From assembly GCA_016196035.1 (NCBI GenBank), contig JACPYM010000037.1:1-64000 (forward strand): a DNA stretch of 64,000 nt, written 5' to 3'. A model generated the notes under the pieces. That model searched no databases, was not told the origin of the DNA, and was given only the letters and a program-made list of their open reading frames with translations. Each line of letters starts with the position of its first letter. Position 1 is the first letter of the stretch. A program made the position numbers and the translations under genes. This document shows positions 1 to 8,663 of this stretch, piece by piece. This DNA comes from Acidobacteriota bacterium. GTDB lineage: Bacteria > Acidobacteriota > Blastocatellia > RBC074.

Positions 1-123
1 CAAATCGCTTTCAATGAACACTTTATGGCAGAGATTTCTGCCAAGTACGCTTACGACCTAACTTGCTGGAAAAATCACCCGGCTTACGCAGAACTCAGGA
101 CTTACGGCGCTTTAGCTGCCTGA
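1..123 (+). CDS. possible 3' end of a gene cut by the window edge (transposase tail?)
   Basis: An open frame of 40 codons runs from the first base to a TGA at 121-123 and ends in ...HPAYAELRTYGALAA. The stretch abuts the point (about position 149) where the oppositely oriented kinase gene stops resembling its family. The sequence TACGCAGAACTCAGGACT inside it looks like an insertion-sequence end, which I infer from general appearance only. It could equally be non-coding DNA. Nothing else in 1-101 is recognisable. Confidence 0.22.
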   Translation, partial: QIAFNEHFMAEISAKYAYDLTCWKNHPAYAELRTYGALAA

Positions 124-1679
124 TTTCTGTTCACAGTATTGCAAGTGGAAATCTTCAACTCATTCCCGCCCAGCGCCGGGATGACATACAAGCCTCCTTC
201 ACCTCGCTCCGAGCGAAAGGCGATGCGAGATCCATCCGGCGAAAATTCGGGCTGCCAGTCGTGGGCTGGGTCTTTCGTAACCTGAACCGGATTGCCCCCA
301 CCTACCTGTTGCAACCAGATGTCGAAGTTACCGCTGCGATTGGAACTGTAGGCAATGAAACGCCCATCAGGTGACCAGGTCGGTTCCCCCTGCAAACCTG
401 GATCGAAAGTCAGTTGTGATAAGACCAACTGTGCTGGCGGTGTATTGTTGCGCCGCACTTGCAGATACTGGTAGGCCAAGTAAGCAGCACTTGTTCCAAT
501 CATAGTGAGGACGGTAAGACCGGCGATCATCCATTTTTTACGCCTAGTCATCTTCTTGGGCACAGGGAAAATGGTCGGATTACGCTCTGCCGTCTTTTCT
601 TCGGACTTTTGAATTAGCGTCGGTTCCGAAACGCTACTTTTAGTTGCCGCTGGACGAAGCAGCGTCGCCCGCGCCTCTTGTTCATCTATGACAGTAGGCG
701 CGCTGCTGACGGCAAGCTTGCCCGCTTCCGCTTGCGCCGCTGCCGGTGAACGCAACGCACTTTCAAACAAGCGCGCAACTTCACCTGCGCGCGCGGGCCG
801 TTGCTGCGGGTCTTTCGCCAGCATCCGGCTCACCAACTGCTCAATCGTCATCGGCACATCGGGCCGCACTTGGCGCAGCGGTGGTGGTGTGGCCGCTTGC
901 TGGAAGCGCATCAATTCGTGAATCGTGGGTGCGTTGAAGGGCAACGTGCCAGCCAACATTTCGTACAGCATCACGCCCAGCGAGTAGATGTCCGTCCGCC
1001 CGTCAATCCGCGCGCCCAGCCGGAACTGCTCCGGGCTGGCGTAATGCGGCGTCCCCATCAGCGCCGAGACTGGCGCATCTGTCGTCTCGCTGACGACCTT
1101 GGCGAGGCCGAAGTCCAGGACCTTCACCTGCGGCTGGCCGTTTGGCCCTTTGACGAGCATGACATTGGCGGGTTTCAGGTCGCGGTGAATGATGCGTTTG
1201 GCGTGCGCGGCATCCAGCGCGGCGGCGATTTGGTGCAACACACCCGCCGCGTGTTCCAGGCTGAGCTTGCCGTGACGGGCCAACGCGTCGGCGAGCGTCG
1301 TCCCTTCCAGCCACTCCATAATCAGGTAGGCGATGTCATCCGGCGTGCGGCCCGCGTCATAGACGGTGGCGATATTCTCGTGCTGAAGCTGCCCGGCCAT
1401 GCGGGCTTCGCGTTCAAACAGCAGGACGACTTGAGCATTGCTCAGCGCCAGATTGGGCAGCAACATCTTGAAGGCGACTTTGCGATCAATCCGCAAGTGA
1501 TGCGCGCTATAAACGGCACCCATCCCGCCCATACCGACCAGCGCGTCAATGCGGTATTTTTCGGCGAGCACACGGCCCACCAACCCGTAAGGGTCTTTGA
1601 GCACGAGCGACGCGCCGTCTTGCAAACAGAAGCGCTGTTCGTTGGGATAGTCACGTTGGCATTGCGGACATACTTTCAT
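102..1679 (-). CDS. Ser/Thr protein kinase with PD40 repeats, C-terminally truncated
   Basis: Membrane-anchored eukaryotic-type Ser/Thr kinase of 525 residues. Seen: an N-terminal zinc-ribbon-like segment (C4, C7, C18), glycine loop GMGGMGAVY near 49-57, invariant Lys71, catalytic HRDLKPANV at 165-173, DFG at 189-191 and SPEQ near 215. A Thr/Pro-rich linker follows, then a single membrane segment at about 383-405. Outside the membrane it starts a TolB/PD40-type propeller (SPDGRFIAYSSNRSG, SPDGSRIAFRSERG). Relatives usually carry several PD40 blades. Here the pattern ends after residue 510 (nucleotide about 150) and runs into an unrelated tail, STCNTVNRNQAAKAP. The kinase domain looks intact, but the sensor propeller is about two blades long. 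Deletion or insertion at about position 149 is the simplest explanation. Confidence 0.88.
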   Translation of the reverse strand: MKVCPQCQRDYPNEQRFCLQDGASLVLKDPYGLVGRVLAEKYRIDALVGMGGMGAVYSAHHLRIDRKVAFKMLLPNLALSNAQVVLLFEREARMAGQLQHENIATVYDAGRTPDDIAYLIMEWLEGTTLADALARHGKLSLEHAAGVLHQIAAALDAAHAKRIIHRDLKPANVMLVKGPNGQPQVKVLDFGLAKVVSETTDAPVSALMGTPHYASPEQFRLGARIDGRTDIYSLGVMLYEMLAGTLPFNAPTIHELMRFQQAATPPPLRQVRPDVPMTIEQLVSRMLAKDPQQRPARAGEVARLFESALRSPAAAQAEAGKLAVSSAPTVIDEQEARATLLRPAATKSSVSEPTLIQKSEEKTAERNPTIFPVPKKMTRRKKWMIAGLTVLTMIGTSAAYLAYQYLQVRRNNTPPAQLVLSQLTFDPGLQGEPTWSPDGRFIAYSSNRSGNFDIWLQQVGGGNPVQVTKDPAHDWQPEFSPDGSRIAFRSERGEGGLYVIPALGGNELKISTCNTVNRNQAAKAP

Positions 1680-1706
1680 GGCAGGCTCAACTCAAACATG
1701 AACTCA

Positions 1707-1845
1707 CCTGGGAGCGCAGGCATTCCTCCCTGCTTTAATAAATGCCGCGCAGCGTTCCTTATCCCTACTTCCACACCTTACGAAAACCGAAAAAGGATGC
1801 TGCGCGACTTCTTTTTCAGCAGGCAGGGATGCCTGCGCTCCCAGG
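1707..1845. repeat. palindromic repeat, family 1 copy 1
   Basis: The ends form an inverted repeat: CCTGGGAGCGCAGGCATTCC at 1707-1726 opposes the complement of GGATGCCTGCGCTCCCAGG, which ends at 1845. A second copy with nearly the same ends and a shared interior (CGACTTCTTTTTCAGCAGGC here) lies at 32260-32397. The size and terminal inverted repeats fit a non-autonomous miniature element. No coding content is seen. Confidence 0.8.
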
Positions 1846-1928
1846 AATGCGCTCCAAGATTGATGATGACGCAAGAGCAGTGGAATGCTAAGCGTTCGGC
1901 TTGATGCAGGCAAGTTTATCCAGTGTTT

Positions 1929-3737
1929 TCACGATCCCGGCGATTCCTTCACCCCGCGCCGCTGAAACATTCGATAAAAATCGCCGTGCAGTGCCAGCAA
2001 TTCGGCGTGCGTGCCTTGTTCGACCAGCTTGCCGCGCCGCAAGACGAGAACCTGATCGTAGCCCTCAAGCGCCGTTAGGTTGTGGGCGATGACGAGGGTG
2101 GTCTTGCCTGCGCGCAAGCGGTCAACGGCTTCGTGAATGAGCGCCGCTGACTCACTGTCTACGGCAGAGGTCGGTTCATCCAGAATCAGCACGGACGAGT
2201 GTTTGATGATGGCGCGGGCCAGGCAGAGGCGCTGACGCTGGCCGCCCGAGAGCGTGCTGCCGCGCTCGCCGATGATGGTGTCGTAGCCTTCCGGCAAGGC
2301 GCTGATGAATTCGTGCGCGTGGGCCTCGCGGGCGGCGGCTTCGATCTCGGCTGGGGTGGCGTCGGGTTTGCCGTAGGCGATGTTTTCGCGGATCGAAGCG
2401 CCGAAGAGCAGCGCGTCTTGCAGGACGACGCCGATCTCGTGGCGCAGGAAGTCGCGCGGGTATTCTTCGATGTTGAGGCCATCCAGGCAAACCGCGCCGT
2501 GGGTGGCGTGATAGAACCGCAAAATCAAATTGGCAATGGTGGATTTGCCAGAGCCGGAAGACCCGACCAGCGCGACACGTTGTCCGGGCGCGATGTTGAA
2601 TGAAACCTCTTGCAGCACTTGCTTGCCGTCACCGTAATCAAACGAGACGCGGTCAAAAACGATTTCGCCACTCAAGTGCGCCGCCACCTGCGTAACGGTT
2701 TCATTCCACTGTTCTGGCTCAGTAGCCAGAATCTCGCCGATGCGTTGCATGCTGACGATGGCGCGTGACAGCCGCGTCGAAGTCTTCGCCAGATTGCGCA
2801 GCGGTTTGTACATGTCGTTGAGATACGCGATGAAGATCAGCACCGTGCCGGGCGTCAGGCGTCCATCCAGCACGAGCAGCGCGCCATAAAGCACCGTGGC
2901 CCACAGTCCCGCCGCCTTGATCAATTCGACAGTGCGCGAAGCCGCCGCCGCCATGCGTTCCAGCTTGATCCCCTCGGCAGTGGTCAGGCTGCTGGCTTGG
3001 TCAAAGCGTTCCTGTTCGTAAAGTTCGCGGCCGTAGGCTTTCACCAGCCGTACCGAACTGAGCACTTCGTTCATCCGCGCGGCAATTAGTCCTTCGCGTT
3101 GGCGTTGCTGGCGCGTAGCGATTTTGATCTGCCGGTAAATGCGCGCGAGCGAGAAATAGAGCAGCGGGAACGTGGCGAGCACGACCAAACTCAAGCGCCA
3201 GTCGAGCATAAACATAATGGCGAACATGCCCGCGACTGTCAGCACTTGCGCCACAGAGGTGAGCACAGCTTCGACAAAGACATCTTTGAAGGCTTCGGTC
3301 TCGCCCGTGACCTTGCTGAGCAATTCGCCCGTGCGTGTGCGGTTGTGATAGGAAAGAGAAAGCTGTTGCAAGTGGGCGAACAATTCGCTGCGTAGCATGT
3401 AAATCAATTGATAACCAATGTACGAGGTCAATGCCTGCTGGAAATAAGCGAACACGCCGCTCAGCAGTGCGATGGCCAGAATACCTGATGACACGATCAG
3501 CGTCGCCAGCGTCTTGCCGCTTTGCAGCACCGCGCTCAGCCAAGCCAGCGAATGGGGCAGCGGCTTTTCGAGCAGGATGTGATCGAAGATGAGCTTGAGC
3601 GGCCAGGGCGACAGCAACTCCATCGCGGCGTATCCAACCATGCACAGCAACGCGAGCAGGATTTTTCCACGCACTTTATGCAGGAAGCGGCGCAACAACG
3701 CGCGGAAATCGGCTCGGGTTTCAGTGTTGGTTGCCAT
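1929..3737 (-). CDS. ABC transporter, fused permease and ATPase (exporter type)
   Basis: Half-transporter of 602 residues with the MsbA/lipid-exporter layout. An N-terminal domain of about six membrane helices (roughly residues 20-320) is followed by an ATPase domain with Walker A GSSGSGKST (about 392-400), signature LSGGQ (about 496-500) and Walker B ILDEP (about 518). The start is set at the ATG that overlaps the deacetylase stop as TGATG; a longer in-frame start at 3776 lies inside that gene and is less likely. It is the last gene of a four-gene operon with two glycosyltransferases and a deacetylase. A role in flipping or exporting a glycolipid or glycan is therefore inferred. The substrate is not evident. 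Confidence 0.93.
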   Translation of the reverse strand: MATNTETRADFRALLRRFLHKVRGKILLALLCMVGYAAMELLSPWPLKLIFDHILLEKPLPHSLAWLSAVLQSGKTLATLIVSSGILAIALLSGVFAYFQQALTSYIGYQLIYMLRSELFAHLQQLSLSYHNRTRTGELLSKVTGETEAFKDVFVEAVLTSVAQVLTVAGMFAIMFMLDWRLSLVVLATFPLLYFSLARIYRQIKIATRQQRQREGLIAARMNEVLSSVRLVKAYGRELYEQERFDQASSLTTAEGIKLERMAAAASRTVELIKAAGLWATVLYGALLVLDGRLTPGTVLIFIAYLNDMYKPLRNLAKTSTRLSRAIVSMQRIGEILATEPEQWNETVTQVAAHLSGEIVFDRVSFDYGDGKQVLQEVSFNIAPGQRVALVGSSGSGKSTIANLILRFYHATHGAVCLDGLNIEEYPRDFLRHEIGVVLQDALLFGASIRENIAYGKPDATPAEIEAAAREAHAHEFISALPEGYDTIIGERGSTLSGGQRQRLCLARAIIKHSSVLILDEPTSAVDSESAALIHEAVDRLRAGKTTLVIAHNLTALEGYDQVLVLRRGKLVEQGTHAELLALHGDFYRMFQRRGVKESPGS

Positions 3738-4492
3738 CAGTGCGTGTGCGTTAAGAGGCTCTGGAAGGTGTGGCACTCGACAATGGGCGTTTGCTGGAAC
3801 AGCCGCAGCAACTCGCCCAACAGCGCAAGCGCTTCGTCGCTCATAACCTTGTGGTGCAACAGCATGCCGATGGTATTGGCCTGTTCGACTTGCTGAATCA
3901 ACTCGCGCGCCAGTTCTTCAAGCGGTCGCAGTGCCGCGCCGCCGCGCCATTGGTACAGATCGAGCGTGCCCGGCAATTCGCTGAAGCGCGCACCCGCAAA
4001 CGTCAGGTGTCCGTGATCGCGTGAAAGTACGCGGAAGTCCAGCGCCTCTAGCGCCTGCGCCGTCGCTTCCGTGCAACGATTCCAGGGCGGAATAAACACC
4101 GGGAACCACGCCGACCCAAACGCCGTGTTCATCCGCGCTTGCCCAGCGGCGATGTCGGCAAGCTGTTCGTCAAAACTACGGCCGGGGCCGAATTCGCATT
4201 TCTTGCCGGTGCGTTCGTGATTCGTGTGCAGCCAGCCGTGCTGGTTCAATTCGATCAATTGCGGCTGGCGCTGTTGAAAGGTTGTGAGCAAGGCAAGGCC
4301 CGCTTCGGTCAGTCGCCCTGGAATGACGCCCAGATTGAGCGGCGTTTCGGCGTGCTGAAACAGGTTGAGCAGGCGGTGCAGCGAGGGTTCATCCTCATCC
4401 ACATCATCATCGCGAAAGAACAGACGTAACGGTGCGTCACGCCGGGCGCGCTGTTGCAAGGCGCTTTCCAATTGGGCAACGAATGGATTCAT
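3737..4492 (-). CDS. polysaccharide deacetylase family protein
   Basis: A 251-residue protein of the NodB/carbohydrate esterase 4-like fold. Seen: FRDDDVD near residue 26 (the Asp pair expected for motif 1), HGWLH near 86 (two metal-binding His spaced H-x3-H) and PPWNR near 135 (motif 3). These are the usual metal and catalytic positions of the family. No signal peptide is seen, so it probably acts in the cytoplasm on a lipid-linked or nucleotide-linked sugar. The gene overlaps the upstream glycosyltransferase (TAATG) and the downstream ABC exporter (TGATG), so translation is probably coupled. Confidence 0.85.
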   Translation of the reverse strand: MNPFVAQLESALQQRARRDAPLRLFFRDDDVDEDEPSLHRLLNLFQHAETPLNLGVIPGRLTEAGLALLTTFQQRQPQLIELNQHGWLHTNHERTGKKCEFGPGRSFDEQLADIAAGQARMNTAFGSAWFPVFIPPWNRCTEATAQALEALDFRVLSRDHGHLTFAGARFSELPGTLDLYQWRGGAALRPLEELARELIQQVEQANTIGMLLHHKVMSDEALALLGELLRLFQQTPIVECHTFQSLLTHTH

Positions 4493-5673
4493 TAATAATT
4501 TGTTTCGGCTGCGGCGTGCAATTCACCCGCCAGCAAGGCCGCCAATAAGGCCGCCGTTTTGGGCGCGCCTTGCAAATCGAGCGGCATGGTGGGCACGGAG
4601 AGTGGCTGCGCAAGACTGCGCGTGATCGCTGACGCCAGATATTCCGGCGTCAGTTGCGCCGGTTCCAGCACCTTGACGTAGCCCCACGCGGCCAGCTTGC
4701 GCGCGCGCAAGGTTTGCTCGTGATTGTCGTGTTCGTTGAAAGGGTAGACCAGCGCGCGCACCTGTGCCGACACCAAGTCCATGCACGTGTTGTAACCCGC
4801 CATGCTGATGGAGAGAGCGGCCTGTTGCAGCCAGGCCGGAAACTCCGTGGTGTGGCGTTCCAGCGTGACGTCGGGGCGTCCGGCGGCCTGTTGCCGCAAT
4901 TGGTCGAACTGTTCGTCGGGCATGTGCGGGCCGGTGAAAATTTGCCAGCGCTGCGGCTGGGCCAAGTGCGGCGCTGCCGCCAAGGCGCAAGCGATTAACT
5001 CGTGCCCCACGCGCCCGCCGCCGATGCTGACCACGATCAAGGGTTCAGTTGTAACCTGCGCAGGCGCTCGGGCGGGAGCGGGTTGCGCGACATAGCCGGT
5101 GTAACGAAGCGGGCAAGCCAGTTGCGCCACACTGCCGAAGGTTTCTTCCAGGCGTTGTAAATGCGGGTCGGCGTGAACCAGCAGCAGATCGAAATACTGC
5201 TTCAGTAAGGCGCAGACATCCGCTTCGTAACGCGCCTGGTCGGGCCGGTGCACCAGAATGTCGCGCAGGCTGCACACGATTTTGGTGGCGGGGTAGGTGG
5301 CGCGGGCCTGGGCCAGCAGGGGCAGTAACTCAAACTTGAATTTCTTGCGGCCAAACGGGAACAGTTCGATCAGCAAAATGTCCGGGGCGAAACGCTCAAA
5401 CGTGGCTTGCAATAATTCTTTGCGCCGTGCTTTGACTTCGCCGAGGCTGGCTTGGCCGTCCACCACAAACAACTGTTCAAACGCGGCGTCAGAGCGCAGC
5501 GCGGGCAGGTAAATGACTTCCACCCAGGCGGGCCAGTGAAAGCCGGGCACGGCTTCGCCGCCATACAGAAAACAGATATCGAAATCGCGCAACGCAAACA
5601 GCAATTCGCGGCTGCGGATCAAATGTCCGATGCCCAGCAAGGACTGGCAATAAAATAGGACGCGCTTTTTCAT
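4492..5673 (-). CDS. GT-B fold glycosyltransferase (MurG/UGT-like)
   Basis: A 393-residue cytoplasmic enzyme. The N-terminus MKKRVLFYCQSLLGIGHLIR carries the Gly-His acceptor-side motif of MurG/UGT-type transferases. The C-terminal half has SMAGYNTCMDLV followed by VYPFNEHDNHEQTLRA, the donor-nucleotide-binding pattern of that group. Its start overlaps the end of the upstream GT4 gene by four bases (ATGA) and its stop overlaps the deacetylase start. Family membership is clear, but the transferred sugar cannot be read from the sequence. Confidence 0.85.
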   Translation of the reverse strand: MKKRVLFYCQSLLGIGHLIRSRELLFALRDFDICFLYGGEAVPGFHWPAWVEVIYLPALRSDAAFEQLFVVDGQASLGEVKARRKELLQATFERFAPDILLIELFPFGRKKFKFELLPLLAQARATYPATKIVCSLRDILVHRPDQARYEADVCALLKQYFDLLLVHADPHLQRLEETFGSVAQLACPLRYTGYVAQPAPARAPAQVTTEPLIVVSIGGGRVGHELIACALAAAPHLAQPQRWQIFTGPHMPDEQFDQLRQQAAGRPDVTLERHTTEFPAWLQQAALSISMAGYNTCMDLVSAQVRALVYPFNEHDNHEQTLRARKLAAWGYVKVLEPAQLTPEYLASAITRSLAQPLSVPTMPLDLQGAPKTAALLAALLAGELHAAAETNY

Positions 5674-7028
5674 AACGAAGCGGTTTGGCCGCGCTCTTCT
5701 ACTGATTTCAAACAGTCCAAAAACAATTGTTGCAACGTGCGCACATTCGCTTCAGCCTCAAACAAACGACAAACCTTCGCGCGCGCGGCTTGTCCCAGCC
5801 GTTGCCGCAATTCGGGCGCGGCCAGCAACGTGACGATGGCGTCCGCCAACGCTCGTGCATCTTTGGGCGGCACCAGCCAGCCGCTGACGCCGTGTTCGAT
5901 CAATTCGGGAATGCCCGAAATGCCGGTCGAAACCACCGGCAAGCCTGAGGCCATTGCTTCGACCAGTACGTTGGGGATGCCGTCGCGGTCGTTATTCTCG
6001 GCGATTTGGCAGGGCAAGGCGAAAAGGGTCGCCTGCTGATAAATCTGCCGCAAGGTCTCTTGCGTGACGGCAGGTTGCATCAGCACCGTGTCGTCTAAAC
6101 CCAATTCATGAATCAGCGCCGTGATTTCCTGTTCGCGCACGCCCGCGCCGCTGATGAACCGACATTGAAAGCGCAGCCCCCGCGCTTTCAACAAACGGCA
6201 AGCTTCGATGAGAAAGGGAAAGCCTTTCTTCTCGACCACGCGGCCCACCGTCAGCACGACCGGTATCTCCGGTTCCTCCGTCGTTGCCGCACGCGGCGCG
6301 AATTGCCGCGTATCCAGCCCATGATAGACGGTGTAAATGGGCGTCTCGGTGACGCCCAACGCTTTCAAGTGCGTCCGATTCGCTTGTGTGCAAGTCACCG
6401 CGAATTTTGCCCGACGTAGTTTTGTTGGCAAGAGATCGCCGGGGTTGAGCGCCTGCACATAAATGTCTTTGGCGTGCGCGGTGAAGCTGAACGGCACGCC
6501 GCAAAGCTGGCTGGCGAACATCGTGACGGTCGTTGCGGTATGGCAGAAATGCGCATGCAGATGGCGCAGCGTGCCCTGCGCCAGGACTTGTTGCGCGATA
6601 AAACCGGCCTGCAAAAACTCCTTGAAAAAACTGGTTGCGGGTTGCCGCCAGGAACCTTGGCGATGTTTGAAGGCGCGTTGCACAGCAGTCAGCAGCGTTT
6701 GCACATACGCCACTGGGCGCGCTTTGAAGAGCGGCCAATGGCTGGCAAAAAACTGCGGCGCATTCAACCGCAGCCAAGCGGGAAAGGGCACTTCGCTAAG
6801 CGAACTGAGTTGCGGCAAATAGTGAATGGGCGCGCGCGTTGCCTCGACCACGGCGTGGCGCTGCGGGTCGGCTAAGTCGAGGATGGAAAAGAGCCGCAGG
6901 TTTAGACCCAATCGTTCGAGCAGGTAAATTTCATTCGCGATGAACGTTTCTGACGTGCGAGGATAGCTTTTGAGAACATAGCCGATTTCGTCGGCGTTGG
7001 GCGGCGCGGTGTGCAAATGCATTGGCAA
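5670..7028 (-). CDS. family 4 glycosyltransferase
   Basis: A 452-residue GT4 enzyme and the first gene of the operon. Seen: an N-terminal YVLKSYPRTSETFIANEI segment typical of colanic-acid-type transferases, the hinge VGRVVEKKGFPFLIEA, and the donor-site E-x7-E region EAMASGLPVVSTGISGIPE. It should add a sugar from a nucleotide donor to a growing glycan at the inner face of the membrane. No gene lies between it and the IS remnant upstream (7029-7174), so the operon promoter should be in that gap. No clear -35/-10 pair was identified. Confidence 0.9.
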   Translation of the reverse strand: MPMHLHTAPPNADEIGYVLKSYPRTSETFIANEIYLLERLGLNLRLFSILDLADPQRHAVVEATRAPIHYLPQLSSLSEVPFPAWLRLNAPQFFASHWPLFKARPVAYVQTLLTAVQRAFKHRQGSWRQPATSFFKEFLQAGFIAQQVLAQGTLRHLHAHFCHTATTVTMFASQLCGVPFSFTAHAKDIYVQALNPGDLLPTKLRRAKFAVTCTQANRTHLKALGVTETPIYTVYHGLDTRQFAPRAATTEEPEIPVVLTVGRVVEKKGFPFLIEACRLLKARGLRFQCRFISGAGVREQEITALIHELGLDDTVLMQPAVTQETLRQIYQQATLFALPCQIAENNDRDGIPNVLVEAMASGLPVVSTGISGIPELIEHGVSGWLVPPKDARALADAIVTLLAAPELRQRLGQAARAKVCRLFEAEANVRTLQQLFLDCLKSVEERGQTASL

Positions 7029-7174
7029 TGCTTACCCAACCGCGCCGGATTCTGTCAACCAACTTCTTCGGCTCAGCAGCTTAGATTTTTGGCTCAATAG
7101 CTGTTTCTAGGAGCCGAATCCCGGCTCCTTTCCATGCTCTTTGAGAAAGAAATCAAGATCAGCATACTGTGTTT

Positions 7175-7854
7175 ATGCTGCGAATCGATAACCTGATAGA
7201 CGATGAGAAATGTTACGAGAGCGTGCGCCAACTGCGCTGGCCGGACGGGATTCGGTGTGCATGGTGTAAGTCTGACCGTGTAAAAAAACGCGGCTTCCAT
7301 CAACCAACGTCGGCAGGAGCGGCAACGCTATCATTGCAAGGCTTGTAAGCGCGACTTCGATGATCTGACCAACACCGTTTTTGCCGGCCATCATCAACCT
7401 TTACGCAAGTGGGTGTTGTGTCTCTATCTGATGGGACTCAACTTATCGAACCTACAGATCGCACAGGAACTGGACCTCGACAAGGATGACGTCCAGCAGA
7501 TGACGACGCAGTTGCGCAGTGATGTGGTCGAGCGCAAACCCGCGCCCGTCTTGACGGGCGAAGTCGAAAGCGACGAGGTGTACATCGTCGCGGGCCACAA
7601 AGGACATCCGCTGGCCGTCAAAAAAAGGTCGCACCGGACGCCGCCGACGGTTGAAAGGGGAACGCGGACGCGGCACGCTAGCGAAAGAAAAACCGCCCGC
7701 GCGAGGGTTAGTGCAACGCGACGGTCAAGTCGCTATTCAGATGTTGCCCGATGTCAAACAACGCACGATCAAGCCCGTCCACACAGCGACAATCGCGGCG
7801 GGAACGCTGATCTATACCGATGAATACGACATTTACCAGTGCTGCCCGCATTAA
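7175..7854 (+). pseudogene. IS1595-family transposase remnant
   Basis: Translations of three frames together give a typical IS1595/ISXO2-like transposase: LRWPDGIRCAWCKS (zinc-ribbon start), then YHCKACKRDFDDLTNTVFAG, LYLMGLNLSNLQIAQELDL, GEVESDEVYIVAGHKGHP (first catalytic acidic residues), then KGERGRGTLAKEKPPARG and LIYTDEYDIY. Frameshifts fall near 7300-7320 and again near 7625. The C-terminal third of the family is missing, because at about 7830 the sequence switches to an unrelated LamG gene on the other strand. It is not functional. An in-frame GTG at 7169 is an alternative start. Confidence 0.85.
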
Positions 7855-8508
7855 ACAGCGCCAGTACCTCGCCGGTCGTAAGCGCCCGATTGTAAATGCC
7901 CACTTCATCCAATTGCCCACGCCAGTTACGCCCGCCGCCGCCCCACGCGCCTAAGCGCAGGAATTGTGTGCCATCGTAAACAGGCGCTTGTGTGCCGCTG
8001 GCCGGGCCGACTTCCACGCCGTTCACATACACACGCGTGACGCGATTCGCATCCAGCGTCAGCGCCACGTATTGCCAAACATCGGCGGTCAAATTGAACG
8101 TAATGACGGGCTGGATTCCTGCTACGCCCCAGATGTATTGGTTCAACGTGCCGCCATTTTGTTGCAGCACCCAGGCGCGGTTGTCGGTGTGGTTGTTGTC
8201 AATGATGTTGGCGTAGGCGGTTTGCGTCGCGCCCGGTTTGACCCACAGCGCCAGCGTGAACGTCGGCAGATTGAACCACGCGCCCAACTCGATAGCATCG
8301 TCCACACCATCGAAGGTAAACGCCTGTCCGACGCGGCTAGTGTTGAACGTGACGCCATTCCGCAACGTGCCGGGATGCGCGTTCAAGACGTCGTTGGCAT
8401 TGCCTTCACCGCGATACCAACTTACCAAACCCGTCGGAGCAGTGGTGCAGGCTGCCCCGACGTTGATCGTTACGGTCTTGGTGCCACTTACAGCGTTTTC
8501 GGTTTGAG
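7832..8508 (-). pseudogene. LamG/concanavalin-like domain gene fragment
   Basis: A continuous minus-strand frame encodes one LamG-type jelly-roll domain: GLVSWYRGEGNANDV, then FDGVDDAIELG, FTLALWVKP, WQYVALTLDANRVTRVYVNG and GQLDEVGIYNRALTTGEV. In relatives the motif LFNAGSTGKC leads into more domains of a large secreted protein. Here it runs at once into antisense transposase sequence, so the 3' end is lost. The 5' end is cut at 8509 by a small inverted-repeat element. It is a stranded internal piece of a former secreted or cell-surface protein. A longer frame (to 8674) is open but not homologous. Confidence 0.75.
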
Positions 8509-8614
8509 TGTTCAGGCAGAAGAGACGAACCACGGAGGACTGGGAACACGGGAGCAGACTGACCTTGTTTTCCCCGTGCGCCCGCTGCTCCCCGAGGTTG
8601 ATTCTGCCTGAACA
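8509..8614. repeat. 106-bp element with 13-bp terminal inverted repeats
   Basis: TGTTCAGGCAGAA at 8509-8521 is exactly complementary to TTCTGCCTGAACA at 8602-8614. The element separates the LamG fragment from the next IS remnant. No flanking duplication is evident. It is probably a miniature or deleted transposon. Confidence 0.7.
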
Positions 8615-8663
8615 TCCAAGTCGAAACTGCTGTAAGACAGGCGGCGTCCAATCGAATCTGTAA

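Noticed and set aside
801-1904. 367-codon plus-strand frame over the kinase gene
   Set aside because: Antisense to a well-supported kinase domain; it reads as His/Arg/Gln-rich noise.
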